The translations under genes and the position numbers were made by a program. The notes beneath the pieces are model-generated. The model was not told the DNA's origin and made no database searches. It saw only the letters and a list, made by a program, of their open reading frames with translations. A stretch of DNA of 43,295 nucleotides, taken from the NCBI GenBank assembly GCA_028281765.1, contig JANQJF010000070.1:1-43295 (forward strand), read 5' to 3'. How positions within the stretch are numbered: the stretch's first letter is position 1; every line of letters starts with the position of its first letter. Source of the stretch: Planctomycetota bacterium. Its GTDB lineage: Bacteria > Planctomycetota > UBA1135 > UBA2386. Shown here one piece after another: positions 10,008 through 19,337 of this stretch.

Positions 10008-13000
10008 ATGCTGCGTCCGCTCGGTCTCGCCCTCCTGATCCTCGCATCGGCCGCCCCCGCTCAAGTCGAACAACGACTGCGAGCGCGTGGTATCGACGAC
10101 GTCGTCAAGGCGGCTCGTGAGCGCGGAGACGCGATGCGGGGCGCGGTGGTCTTCCACCAACCGCAGCTCTCCTGTGTCCGGTGTCACGTCGCCGACGATC
10201 GGCTCGGGCCGGATCTTTCGACGGTGGACGCGATTACGACCGATGCGTCGTTGGTCGAGTCGATCCTGGATCCGTCCGAGGTGATTCGCAAGGGATACGA
10301 GACCGTCCTGCTCACGGTCGGTGAGGACGTTCAGGTCGGCATCGTCGAGTCCGAGGCCGACGGCAAAATCGTGTTCCGCGACGCCGCCGCAGACTTCAAG
10401 GCGGTGACGATCGACGCGTCGAAGGTCACCGACCGCAGCACGGCGGAGATGTCGTTGATGCCGGGTGGGTTGATCAACTTGCTCGCGAGCGAGCAGCAGT
10501 TCTTCGACCTCGTTCGCTACCTGATCGAAATCCGCGATGGCGGAGCCGATCGAGCTCGCGAGCTCGAGCCGGATCCCGCGCTGCTCGTCGCGCGGCCCTT
10601 GCCGGAATACGAGAGCGCCATCGACCACCGTGGTTTCTTGGCAGGCCTCGACGACGCGGCGTTCGATCGTGGCGCGGAGATCTACGAACGACTCTGCATC
10701 AATTGCCACGGTACGGAGTCCGAGCCCGGCTCGCTGCCGACGTCGCTGCGCTTCCACGCCGACCGCTTCAAGAACGGCAACGACCCCTTCACGATGTACC
10801 AGACCCTGACGCGTGGCTTCGGCATGATGGCCGCGCAGACGTGGATGGTGCCGTCGCAGAAGTACGACGTGATCCACTACATCCGCGAGCACTTCGTCAA
10901 GCGGCACAACGAGGCTGAGTACTTCGCGATCGACGAGGCGTATCTCGCCGGGCTGCCGAAAGGGGAGAGCCGCGGTCCCGCGCCGTCGAAGATCACGAAG
11001 TGGCAGCAGATGGACTACGGGCCGAACCAGGTCATGACTCTGGAGATCGGCAAAGATGCGAGCAACTTCGCCTACAAGGGCAACGTCGTGCGGCTGGACT
11101 CTGGGCCCGGTGGGATCGCCAGGGGTAAGTACTGGCTCGTCTACGACTACGACACGCTGCGCGTCGCGGCGGCGTGGACCGGCGACGACCCGATCAACTG
11201 GCAGTCGATTCACTTCGACGGCAAGCACGCGATTCACCCCCGCCTGAAGGGGGACGTGCTGATCACGAACCCGACCGGGCCGGGGTGGGGGCGTCCGTCC
11301 GACGGAAGCTTCGAAGACGTGCGTTTGGTCGGACGGGACAAGCGGATCTACGGGCCCCTCCCGCGGGACTGGGCGCAGTACTCGGGGATGTACTACCACG
11401 GCTCGGACACGCTGATCGAATACACCGTGGGTAAGACGAAGGTGCTCGAGTTGCCAGGCGTGCTCACATCGGGGCCGCGCCCCGTGGTGACGCGCACGTT
11501 CAACGTCGGCCCGCGCAAGCAGGACATGATGCTGCAGGTCGCGCACAACCGTGACGATGCGAAGCTCGCGCAGATCGGCGGCGTCGCGATCTTCGGTCAC
11601 ACGCCGACGAGCATCGGACCCGTCGCACCGAAGACCGACGCGAGCGACTTCGGCGGCGGCTACTGGCTCGAGGCCAAGGACACGACGGGCCTCAACGTCG
11701 GGGACGGCGACTTCACGATCACCGCGCGCATCCGGACGGAGGACGACGGCACGATCGTCGCGCAGACCGCGCGGGGGTCGACGTGGGTCCCCGATGGGCT
11801 GACTTGGTTCGTCCGTGGCGGGCACCTCTCGGTGGACATCGGATGGGTCGGTGTGTGCCGTAGCCGGGCTCGCGTCGACGACGGCAAGTGGCACGACGTC
11901 GCGGTGACTTACGAACATCGCACAGGTGACGTGACGTTCTTCGTCGACGGTCGACGCGACCGGCGTACCGGCACCCTCGTGCGCAACGAGCCACTGCGGA
12001 ACGCGGTCGTTCGGATCGGCTACACGGCCGCGGACTTCCCGGAAGAGAGCGCGTTCAAGGGCAGGCTGACCGACGTGCGCTTCTACAACGATGTCCTGAA
12101 CCGCGACGAGATCGCGCGGGTGGGCAAGGCCGATCCGCACCCGGCGCTCGCAGCGCACTGGAACCCGGCGAAAGCCAGCAACGGATTCGTGCGCGATCCG
12201 ATCGCGCAACCCAATCCGGCGCGCCTGGTGCTGGGCGAGCCGGCAGCGTCGAGCGGCAAGTTGGATGCGCCGACGATCGCGAGCTACGTCGGCGATACGG
12301 CCGGGTTCGAGTGGGTCGCGGACGGTCCGGACCTGCGCCTGCGGATTCCCGCGGGCGACGCGCCGCTGCGATTCACGTGTTGGTTCACGAGTGTCGACGG
12401 GCAGACGTCACCCAAGGCAATCATCGATTCGGTTGGGTTCGACGACCCCGCGCGCGATCTCTCCACGCTCACCGGTGGTGGTCCACGCCGTTGGAGTCAG
12501 ATCCTCGAGACCGAAGCGATCCTCGGGAAGAGTGACGGTCCGTTCGAGGTCGACGTGCTGAAGCGCCCCGCGGACAACCCGTGGTTCTGCCGCATGCGCC
12601 TCACGGGCTTCGACTTCACCGACGACGGCGACACCGCGATCGTCAGCGCGTGGGACGGCAGCATGTGGAAGGTCCGCGGCCTCAACGCTCTTCCTGAGAA
12701 CGCGACCGACAACACGATCCCGATCACCTGGCAGCGCATCGCGTCCGGCCTCTACCAGCCGCTCGGTGTCAAGATCGTCGACGGCCAGATCTACGTCACG
12801 TGCCGCGACCAGCTCTGCATCCTGCACGACAAGAACGGTGACGGCGAGATCGACTACTTCGAGTCGTTCAACAACGACCACCAGGTCACCGACCACTTCC
12901 ACGAATTCGCGATGGGTCTGCAGACCGACGATGACGGCAACTTCTACTACGCGAAGTCCGCCCGCCACGCGAAGACCGCGCTCGTCCCGCACCACGGCAC

Positions 13001-13880
13001 GCTGCTCAAAGTCTCGAAGGATGGTCAGCGCACCGAGATCGTCGCGAATGGCTTCCGCGCCGCGAACGGTGTCTGCATCAACCCCGACGGCACGTTCATC
13101 GTGACCGACCAAGAGGGTCACTGGAACCCGAAGAACCGCATCAACTACGTCAAGCAGGGCGGTTTCTACGGCAACATGTACGGCTACCACGACGTCACCG
13201 ACACCGCGGACGACGCGATGGAGCAGCCGCTCGTATGGATCACGAACGGCTTCGACCGTTCGCCCGGTGAGCTGCTCTGGGTCGACAGCCCGAAGTGGGG
13301 GCCGCTGCAGGGTCGCCTGCTCAACCTGTCGTACGGCTACGGCATGGTCTACGTCGTTCCGCACGAGGAGGTCGACGGGCAGATGCAGGGCGGCATGTGC
13401 GCCTTCCCGATCAAGCGGTCCCCGACCGGCATCATGCGCGGCCGCTTCCACCCGAAGGACGGACAGCTCTACATGGCGGGTATGTTCGCGTGGGCGGGCA
13501 GCCAGCAGCAGCCGGGCGGGTTGTACCGGTTGCGCTACACGGGGCGTCCGGTGCACTTGCCGGTCGAGTTGTCGGCGACGAAGCGCGGCATGACGATCGC
13601 GTTCAGCGGCGAGCTCGACGTCGAGTCGGCGAAGAACGTGAAGAACTGGCGCGTGAAGGCGTGGGATCTGAAGCGCACGAAGCGCTACGGCTCGAAGCAC
13701 TTCAACGAGCGTGCGTGGGAGGTGAAGAGAGTGCGGGTGGATGCGGATCGGAAGACGGTGCACCTGGAGATCCCGGAGATTGCGCCGACGTGGGGGATGG
13801 AGATCCGCTACACGTTGAAGTCTGTGGAGGGGAAGGCCGTGAAGGGAAACGTGCACAACACGATTCACGTGTTGCGGTGA
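10008..13880 (+). CDS. PVC-type diheme c / DUF6797-like / LamG / membrane-bound dehydrogenase-like fusion protein
   Basis: 1290 residues with a signal peptide (MLRPLGLALLILASAAPAQ). Domains in order: a PVC heme-binding domain (~40-175) with CVRCH at 56-60, GPDLSTVD, SILDPSEVIRKGYETV and SLMPGGLINLL. Then a second c-type cytochrome with CINCH at 230-234, with distal ligand candidates near MMAAQTWMVP. Next comes a DUF6797-like region (~320-540), a LamG domain (~551-705: GLNVGDGDFTITARI, KWHDVAVTYEH, GRLTDVRFYNDVLNRDEI) and a C-terminal dehydrogenase-like beta-propeller (~864-1184: GLYQPLGVKIVDGQIYV, GDGEIDYFESFNND, HEFAMGLQTDDDGNFYY, ANGVCINPDGTFIVTDQEGHW). A final ~90-residue Ig-like tail follows. 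Probably an extracytoplasmic sugar or polyol oxidising enzyme passing electrons to its hemes; the substrate is unknown. The fusion replaces what are separate genes in other bacteria. Confidence 0.9.
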   Translation: MLRPLGLALLILASAAPAQVEQRLRARGIDDVVKAARERGDAMRGAVVFHQPQLSCVRCHVADDRLGPDLSTVDAITTDASLVESILDPSEVIRKGYETVLLTVGEDVQVGIVESEADGKIVFRDAAADFKAVTIDASKVTDRSTAEMSLMPGGLINLLASEQQFFDLVRYLIEIRDGGADRARELEPDPALLVARPLPEYESAIDHRGFLAGLDDAAFDRGAEIYERLCINCHGTESEPGSLPTSLRFHADRFKNGNDPFTMYQTLTRGFGMMAAQTWMVPSQKYDVIHYIREHFVKRHNEAEYFAIDEAYLAGLPKGESRGPAPSKITKWQQMDYGPNQVMTLEIGKDASNFAYKGNVVRLDSGPGGIARGKYWLVYDYDTLRVAAAWTGDDPINWQSIHFDGKHAIHPRLKGDVLITNPTGPGWGRPSDGSFEDVRLVGRDKRIYGPLPRDWAQYSGMYYHGSDTLIEYTVGKTKVLELPGVLTSGPRPVVTRTFNVGPRKQDMMLQVAHNRDDAKLAQIGGVAIFGHTPTSIGPVAPKTDASDFGGGYWLEAKDTTGLNVGDGDFTITARIRTEDDGTIVAQTARGSTWVPDGLTWFVRGGHLSVDIGWVGVCRSRARVDDGKWHDVAVTYEHRTGDVTFFVDGRRDRRTGTLVRNEPLRNAVVRIGYTAADFPEESAFKGRLTDVRFYNDVLNRDEIARVGKADPHPALAAHWNPAKASNGFVRDPIAQPNPARLVLGEPAASSGKLDAPTIASYVGDTAGFEWVADGPDLRLRIPAGDAPLRFTCWFTSVDGQTSPKAIIDSVGFDDPARDLSTLTGGGPRRWSQILETEAILGKSDGPFEVDVLKRPADNPWFCRMRLTGFDFTDDGDTAIVSAWDGSMWKVRGLNALPENATDNTIPITWQRIASGLYQPLGVKIVDGQIYVTCRDQLCILHDKNGDGEIDYFESFNNDHQVTDHFHEFAMGLQTDDDGNFYYAKSARHAKTALVPHHGTLLKVSKDGQRTEIVANGFRAANGVCINPDGTFIVTDQEGHWNPKNRINYVKQGGFYGNMYGYHDVTDTADDAMEQPLVWITNGFDRSPGELLWVDSPKWGPLQGRLLNLSYGYGMVYVVPHEEVDGQMQGGMCAFPIKRSPTGIMRGRFHPKDGQLYMAGMFAWAGSQQQPGGLYRLRYTGRPVHLPVELSATKRGMTIAFSGELDVESAKNVKNWRVKAWDLKRTKRYGSKHFNERAWEVKRVRVDADRKTVHLEIPEIAPTWGMEIRYTLKSVEGKAVKGNVHNTIHVLR

Positions 13881-13889
13881 TGGGCTAGG

Positions 13890-14163
13890 CGCGCGGTTCG
13901 CATCGTTTTCGGGCTCGGACCCGGGCGCGTTCACGTTCCACGGGTCGGGACACGTTCCACGGCCCGAGGGGCTGTCCTCGCCAGCGCTTCTTGGCCGACG
14001 CTGTCCGCCGAGTAGATTTGCCCGTCCAACCGGCCATGGTACGCCAACCGGATCCGCGCCCGCTCTGACACGGTCTCTCTGACAGGCCCCGTTCCGCGAC
14101 CCGAGTCCCGACCCGTGGAACGTGAACGGGTCCGGGTCCGAGCCCGAAAACGCGCGTTGCATC
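13890..14163. repeat. Inverted-repeat element with 46-base arms (MITE-like) in a 370-base non-coding gap
   Basis: The arm at 13906-13951 begins TTTTCGGGCTCGGACCCGG. The arm at 14105-14150 is its reverse complement except for two bases. The 153 bases between are non-coding, with a 12-base direct repeat CACGTTCCACGG (13932-13943 and 13951-13962) and a related GTTCCGCGACCCGAG at 14091-14105. Just outside the arms are imperfect direct repeats CGCGCGGTTCGCATC (13890-13904) and CGCGCGTTGCATC (14151-14163), possible target-site duplications. The rest of the gap 13881-14250 has no gene I can support. It could be a miniature transposable element, a REP/BIME-like repeat, or a very large structured 3' region. 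Confidence 0.6.
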
Positions 14164-14250
14164 CCCAAAAACTTGGCGGACCCGCCGCCCCCCTCTCGCT
14201 TCAGCCCCCAGACAGGGAAATGCCCGATCCCCCCTGTCCCGGGAGCCACG

Positions 14251-17200
14251 ATGTCCAACCGTTCGAAGTTCGCCCTTCTCGCCGTTTCCGCCGCCATCAC
14301 CGGCACCTTCGCCGACTGCGCCCAGGCCCAGCTCGGCTTCTCCGAGCCGACGGCGCTCAACTCCAACGCGCCCGCCGACTCCGAGTTCGACGGCGGCGCG
14401 CAGGTCGTCGCGGCCTGCGACGGCACGACGCTCGCGTTCTGGTCGTCCTCCACCGATCTCGGCGGGATCGGCACCGACGCCGACATTCTCTTCGCGCGCT
14501 CGACTGACGGCGGAGCGACGTGGGGGGCGCCGATGGCGCTGAACACGAACGCCGGCTCCGACTCCGGTAGCGACTTCTTTCCGCGGGCCGATACCGATGA
14601 CCTCGGCAACTGGGTCGTTGTGTGGCGTTCGCACGACAGCCTCGGTGGCACGATCGGCTCGGACGCGGACATCGTGCTCGCGCGTTCGACCGACGACGGC
14701 GTAACGTGGTCCGCTCCGCAAGCGGCGGCCGCCTACAGCGCGGGCGACTCGGTCTTCGATACGAATTGCGACGTCGTGTGTGACGGCGCGGGGACGTGGA
14801 TCGCGGTCTGGGACTCGACGTTCAACGTCGGGGGCGTCATCGGCGGCGACCAGGACGTCCTCTGCATCCGGTCCACGGATCACGGCGCGACCTGGAGCCC
14901 GGTCTCGGCTCTGGCGCCGGATGCGACGACCGACGACAGCGACGACTTCGGTCCGACCCTCGCGACGGACCGCGACGGCAACTGGGTCGCGGCCTGGTCG
15001 AACTACTACGACGAGAGCGACATCTTCGTGTCGCGCTCGAGCGACGGCGGCGTGAGCTGGTCGCCGCCGGACGGCCTACGCGTCGTCCAGGACTACGGTC
15101 AGGACTTCGTCGCGCGTCTGGCGACGAACCGCGTCGGCACTTGGATCGTCGTGTGGGAATCCGGGACCGACCTGAACGGTACGATAGGCGAAGACCAGGA
15201 CATCGTGTTCTGCCGTTCCACCGACAACGGTGGCACGTGGACGGCGCCCGCGCCGATCAACGCGAATGCCGGCTCGGGCGAAGCGCTCGACTCGATGCCC
15301 GAGCTGGCCGTGGACCATTCCGGCAATTGGGTCGTCGCGTGGCAGTCCGAGAGCTCGCTGGGCGGCACCATCGGCGACGATGTCGACATCCTCTACGCCT
15401 ACTCGAACGACGACGGCGCGAGCTGGTCCGCCGAACGCACGTTCGCGAGCGTTGCTGGTGACGACACCGGATCCGACTCGAACGTCAGCGTGGCGACGAA
15501 CGGTCGCGGCGCGTGGGTCATGGTGTGGTCGTCGGAGAACGACCTCGGCGTCTCGGCGGGTGGCGACGCGGACATCGCGGTCGCGACCGTGACGGATCCG
15601 CTGCTGGCCGGCGCGCCGGCTGCGCTCAACGCCAACGCGAGTCTCGACAGTGGCTCCGACAACTTCGCGAGCGTCGCGAACGACGGTCAGGGCAACTGCG
15701 TCGCGGTTTGGATGTCGAGCGATTCGCTCGGCGGTACGATCGGCACCGACCTCGACATCCTCGTCGCCCGTTCGAGCGACGGTGGTGCGACCTGGTCGCA
15801 GCCCGCCGCCCTCAACTCGAACGCCGGTGTCGACGCCGCTGCGGACCGCAGCCCCGCCATCGCGACGGACGGGTCGGGCGACTGGATCGTCGTGTGGGAA
15901 TCCCCGGACAGCATCGGCGGCACGGGGACGGACCAGGACATCTTCGCGGCGCGCTCGACCGACAACGGTCAGACGTGGACGCCGATGGTGCCGGTCAACA
16001 CCGACGCGACCACCGACAGCGATTCCGACTTCGACCCTGATCTGGCGACCGACGGTTCGGGCAATTGGGTCGTGACCTGGACGACGGATCCGTTCGACAC
16101 GATCACCGCGTCGTCGACGAACGGAGGCCTGTCGTGGAACGCGCCGGTCCTGCTCGCCGCGACGAGCGGTGCGGACTTCGAGCCGACGATCGCGACGGAC
16201 GGCAGCGGTCTCTGGGTCGTTGCGTGGACGTCCAACCACGACACCGGCTCGATCGGTGACGACGACGACATCATGGTGTGTCGCTCGACGAACGTCGGCG
16301 CGAGCTGGACAACGCCCGTGCCGCTGAACGTCACGGCTGGCTCGGACGACCCCGAAGAGGACGACTTCGCGCCGCGCCTCGCGACCGACGGCAACGGCAA
16401 CTGGGTCTGCGCGTGGCACCGCGAAGGCGCGTTCGCGAGCACGCTCGGCGACGACACCGACGTCATCGTCGCGCGTTCGCCCGACAACGCGACCTCCTGG
16501 TCGGCGCTGCTGCCCGTCAGCGTGAACGCGACGACCGACTCGGCCGAAGACCAGTTTGCCACGGTCTCCTACGACGGCGACGGCAACTGGATGGTCGCCT
16601 GGACGTCGGGCATGCCGGCGCTCGGCCACGTCAACGGCTCGGACACCGAGGTCGTCGGCATTCGTTCGACCGACGCAGGCGCGACGTGGACCCCCGCCGC
16701 GGCCATCAACCGCAACGCGCACGCGGACACGGGGAGCGACGGCGGCGTCGCGCTCACGGCTCTCGGCTCGGGCTGCTGGCTCGCGGTCTGGAACTCGACG
16801 ACGAACCTCGGCGGCCAGCTCGGCACCGATCGCGACATCCTGTTCTCGATCGCATCCATGGCCGATCCGTCCGGCGGTCCCGTGGTCCAGCTCGGCGGCG
16901 GCTGCGGTTCGGCTGGCACGATCAGCCTCGAAGGCGCCGCGGCGATCGGCAACCCGGATCTCACGGTGCGCCTGACCGGCGCCGATCCGGCTGCGATCGG
17001 AGCTGCGCTCGGCTTCAGCATTGCAGGTGCCCCGACGACGACGTGCGGCAGCTGCGTGATCAACACCTACTACGCGGCCATCGGCACGACTCCGATTGGC
17101 GGCGCGGCGTCGATGAACCTGTCGGTACCGTGCGACCCGGACCTGCGCGGCCGCACGTTCGAATTGCAGTGGATCGTCGGCCCGACCGGCACGCAGCCGT

Positions 17201-17259
17201 GCTCGCTGCTGCCACCGATCTCGTTCACGGGGCGGATGGCGTTGACGTTCGACTACTGA
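14251..17259 (+). CDS. Secreted Asp-box (BNR, sialidase-like) repeat protein
   Basis: 1002 residues. The ATG at 14251 has GGGAG five bases upstream and opens a signal peptide (MSNRSKFALLAVSAAITG, cleaved near AQAQ). A longer in-frame start at 14122 lies inside the inverted repeat and is unlikely. The body is a run of ~60-residue repeats, each with an Asp box of type S-x-D-x-G-x-T-W. Examples are STDGGATW, STDDGVTW, STDHGATW, SSDGGVSW, STDNGGTW, SNDDGASW, SSDGGATW, STDNGQTW and STDAGATW. A strand GNWVVVWxSxDxLGGTIGxDxDI accompanies each box. Twelve boxes are visible; one expected near 15580 has been lost. This predicts one or two sialidase-fold beta-propellers. I see no sialidase catalytic arginine triad or FRIP motif, so enzymatic activity is unlikely. 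The last ~120 residues form a cysteine-containing tail like those of other secreted planctomycete proteins. Confidence 0.85.
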   Translation: MSNRSKFALLAVSAAITGTFADCAQAQLGFSEPTALNSNAPADSEFDGGAQVVAACDGTTLAFWSSSTDLGGIGTDADILFARSTDGGATWGAPMALNTNAGSDSGSDFFPRADTDDLGNWVVVWRSHDSLGGTIGSDADIVLARSTDDGVTWSAPQAAAAYSAGDSVFDTNCDVVCDGAGTWIAVWDSTFNVGGVIGGDQDVLCIRSTDHGATWSPVSALAPDATTDDSDDFGPTLATDRDGNWVAAWSNYYDESDIFVSRSSDGGVSWSPPDGLRVVQDYGQDFVARLATNRVGTWIVVWESGTDLNGTIGEDQDIVFCRSTDNGGTWTAPAPINANAGSGEALDSMPELAVDHSGNWVVAWQSESSLGGTIGDDVDILYAYSNDDGASWSAERTFASVAGDDTGSDSNVSVATNGRGAWVMVWSSENDLGVSAGGDADIAVATVTDPLLAGAPAALNANASLDSGSDNFASVANDGQGNCVAVWMSSDSLGGTIGTDLDILVARSSDGGATWSQPAALNSNAGVDAAADRSPAIATDGSGDWIVVWESPDSIGGTGTDQDIFAARSTDNGQTWTPMVPVNTDATTDSDSDFDPDLATDGSGNWVVTWTTDPFDTITASSTNGGLSWNAPVLLAATSGADFEPTIATDGSGLWVVAWTSNHDTGSIGDDDDIMVCRSTNVGASWTTPVPLNVTAGSDDPEEDDFAPRLATDGNGNWVCAWHREGAFASTLGDDTDVIVARSPDNATSWSALLPVSVNATTDSAEDQFATVSYDGDGNWMVAWTSGMPALGHVNGSDTEVVGIRSTDAGATWTPAAAINRNAHADTGSDGGVALTALGSGCWLAVWNSTTNLGGQLGTDRDILFSIASMADPSGGPVVQLGGGCGSAGTISLEGAAAIGNPDLTVRLTGADPAAIGAALGFSIAGAPTTTCGSCVINTYYAAIGTTPIGGAASMNLSVPCDPDLRGRTFELQWIVGPTGTQPCSLLPPISFTGRMALTFDY

Positions 17260-17304
17260 GAACGAGAGGGACGCGCGCGGTGTTGAGAGATCAGCGTGCG
17301 CCGC

Positions 17305-19260
17305 TCACTTCTTGCCCTCCGGCATGTCGAACACCGACGCGTCCAGCTCCGGGTCGACCGTGACGCTCGACACCTCGAACTCCTCGAGCCGCGCCCCGAA
17401 CTCCGACGCGAGTCGGAACGGCACGACGAGCCCGTCCACTGTTCGGAAGTCCGAGTAGAACACGCGCCGCTCCATCGGTTCGCGCGCCTGGCTCATGTCG
17501 ACAATCGTCGAGTCGACCGCGACTTCGAGGAACGTCTCGGCGTGGAGGCGCCACTGTTCCTTGGATTCATCCGAGAACGTCAGCTCGAGGTCGATCGTCG
17601 GCATCGCGACGACCTTGCCGCGACCGAGAAGCGCGACCTCGATGCCCTTCGCCTTCGCGTCGAGCAGCGCGGGCTCGAACATGGATTCGCGCTTCAGCTG
17701 CCGTTCGTAGGGTTCGATCTCGACGCGGGCCGGGTCCGTGATCCGGAACATGGTCTGGCGCCACCACAGCCCCTCACGATCGCGCGCCCGCACGTCTTTG
17801 TCGCCGGCCCACGTGTAGTCGAGCCGGTAGAGATCGTCGCGTCGTCTCTTGAGCGTGAAGGGGTGACTCTCGCTGAACGAGGTGAAGGTCCCTTCCGTCT
17901 GCAGGGTCTGAACCTCGCGCCAGCGCTTCAGGCCGCCACGCGCGGCGGTGTACCGACGCAGCACTTCGGCGAGTTCGATTTCGGCGCTGGGTTTCGTCGG
18001 CGATTCGGCCGCGGGTGTCGCCTGTTCGGACGCGATTGCGTCGGACGCGGCGGCGCGCACGTCGTAGGCGACGATCTCTTTGAGGTTGCGCAGGAACAGT
18101 CGCCCGTCGGCGAGCGTCGGTGAAGTCCAGCAGCGCCCTTCGTCGTCGTGCATCGCCTGCACGCGACCGGACTCCCGGTACTCCGTCGAGTCCGCCGCGA
18201 CGAGCGCGAGAGTGCCTTGGTCGCCGAGCACGTAGAGGACGTCGCCGCAGGCCATCACGGAGCCCTTGCCGAAGCCGCGCTTCGACCACGCGAGGCCGCC
18301 ATCTTCCGCGCGAATGCACCGCAACGTCGAGTTGTCGAAGCCGAAGAGGTGGCCGTTCACGAGCACGGAGTTGTTGAAGTGGTTGCGGAATCGCCGATTC
18401 GACCATACCTGTTCGGTCTCGAACCCTTCGCCCGTCTTCGTCACGCGCACGGCGATCGTGCCCTTGCCCATGTAGGCCGAAGACGTCAGCACGAGGTCGG
18501 GGGGCACGAACTGCGCCATGACCATGACGTCGCGCGCGGCTTCGTGCGTCCACAGCACTTCGCCGTCGAGCGAGAGCGCGGACATCTTGGTGGGGCGGTT
18601 GAAGATCAGCTGGGGGACGCCGTGGAGCTCGACGAGGAGTGGCGTCGACTTGCTCGGTCCGCCGTCGAGAGCCGTCCATTCGATCTCGCCCGTGTCTCGG
18701 GCGAACGCGATGACGGCCTTCCCTTCTCCTGCGCCGACTTCGAGCACGGCGCGCCCGCCGGCCACCACGACCGACGCCGCGAAGCCGAAGCGCGGCTGCG
18801 CCATGCCGAACTCCTCGAGCAGGTTCTTCTGCCAGCGCACCTTGCCGCCTTCGATCTCGATCGCCGCGAGGTGCATCGTCGAGGACACCGCGAACACGAG
18901 GTCGCCGTCGACGGTGGGCGTCGCGCGCGGCCCGTCTCCGAACTTGTCGGCGAAGCGTGGTCCGAGCGGAACCTGCCAGAGCGTCTTGCCCGTGCGCGCG
19001 TCGAGGCAGAACGCGTCCTCGGTCTCCCCGGGCGCACCCATCGTGTAGAGCCGATCGCCGACCGCGACGACGGTCGAGAAGCCGGAGCCGAACTCATGCC
19101 GCCAGAGTTCAGGAGGCCCGCCTTCACCCCACGTCTCGGAGACGGCTTGCTTCGGAGCGACGCCGTCGCCGTGGGCACCGCGGTACTTCGGCCAGTCGGT
19201 TTGGGCGGCAGTGGTTGCGGCGAGGAGGGTGATGAACGAGAGCGTGCGGCAGGCCGGCAT
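17305..19260 (-). CDS. Secreted PQQ-like beta-propeller protein with lipoprotein-sorting-like C-terminal domain
   Basis: 651 residues with a signal peptide (MPACRTLSFITLLAATTAAQ). Residues ~22-400 form a PQQ-repeat propeller of the BamB/alcohol dehydrogenase type: DWPKYRGAHGDGVAP is the usual planctomycete opening, then DARTGKTLWQVPLG, GGKVRWQKNLLEEFG, RDTGEIEWTAL, LDGEVLWTHEA and ADGRLFLRNLKEIVAYDV. A Ala/Pro/Thr-rich linker (~405-425) leads to a C-terminal ~220-residue beta domain. It begins VLRRYTAARGGLKRWREVQT and resembles LolA/LolB-type or DUF4292-like outer-membrane proteins. PQQ ligands are not identifiable, so a scaffold role is as likely as a redox one. It lies 77 bases behind the S41 peptidase on the same strand and may be the last gene of the TetR operon. 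Confidence 0.85.
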   Translation of the reverse strand: MPACRTLSFITLLAATTAAQTDWPKYRGAHGDGVAPKQAVSETWGEGGPPELWRHEFGSGFSTVVAVGDRLYTMGAPGETEDAFCLDARTGKTLWQVPLGPRFADKFGDGPRATPTVDGDLVFAVSSTMHLAAIEIEGGKVRWQKNLLEEFGMAQPRFGFAASVVVAGGRAVLEVGAGEGKAVIAFARDTGEIEWTALDGGPSKSTPLLVELHGVPQLIFNRPTKMSALSLDGEVLWTHEAARDVMVMAQFVPPDLVLTSSAYMGKGTIAVRVTKTGEGFETEQVWSNRRFRNHFNNSVLVNGHLFGFDNSTLRCIRAEDGGLAWSKRGFGKGSVMACGDVLYVLGDQGTLALVAADSTEYRESGRVQAMHDDEGRCWTSPTLADGRLFLRNLKEIVAYDVRAAASDAIASEQATPAAESPTKPSAEIELAEVLRRYTAARGGLKRWREVQTLQTEGTFTSFSESHPFTLKRRRDDLYRLDYTWAGDKDVRARDREGLWWRQTMFRITDPARVEIEPYERQLKRESMFEPALLDAKAKGIEVALLGRGKVVAMPTIDLELTFSDESKEQWRLHAETFLEVAVDSTIVDMSQAREPMERRVFYSDFRTVDGLVVPFRLASEFGARLEEFEVSSVTVDPELDASVFDMPEGKK

Positions 19261-19337
19261 CGGGGTTCACGGGGTGGTGGGGTGGACGGAGGGATTGTCA
19301 GTCATCGCCGAACTGGATGGCCAGCGATTCCAGGTGG

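Noticed and set aside
9957..12209. 750-codon minus-strand frame inside the cytochrome fusion gene
   Set aside because: Antisense to a protein with two heme motifs and clear domains; composition is that of a GC-driven shadow frame.
14122..14250. N-terminal extension of the Asp-box protein to 14122
   Set aside because: The extension lies in the inverted repeat arm and precedes a perfect signal peptide with its own Shine-Dalgarno at 14251.
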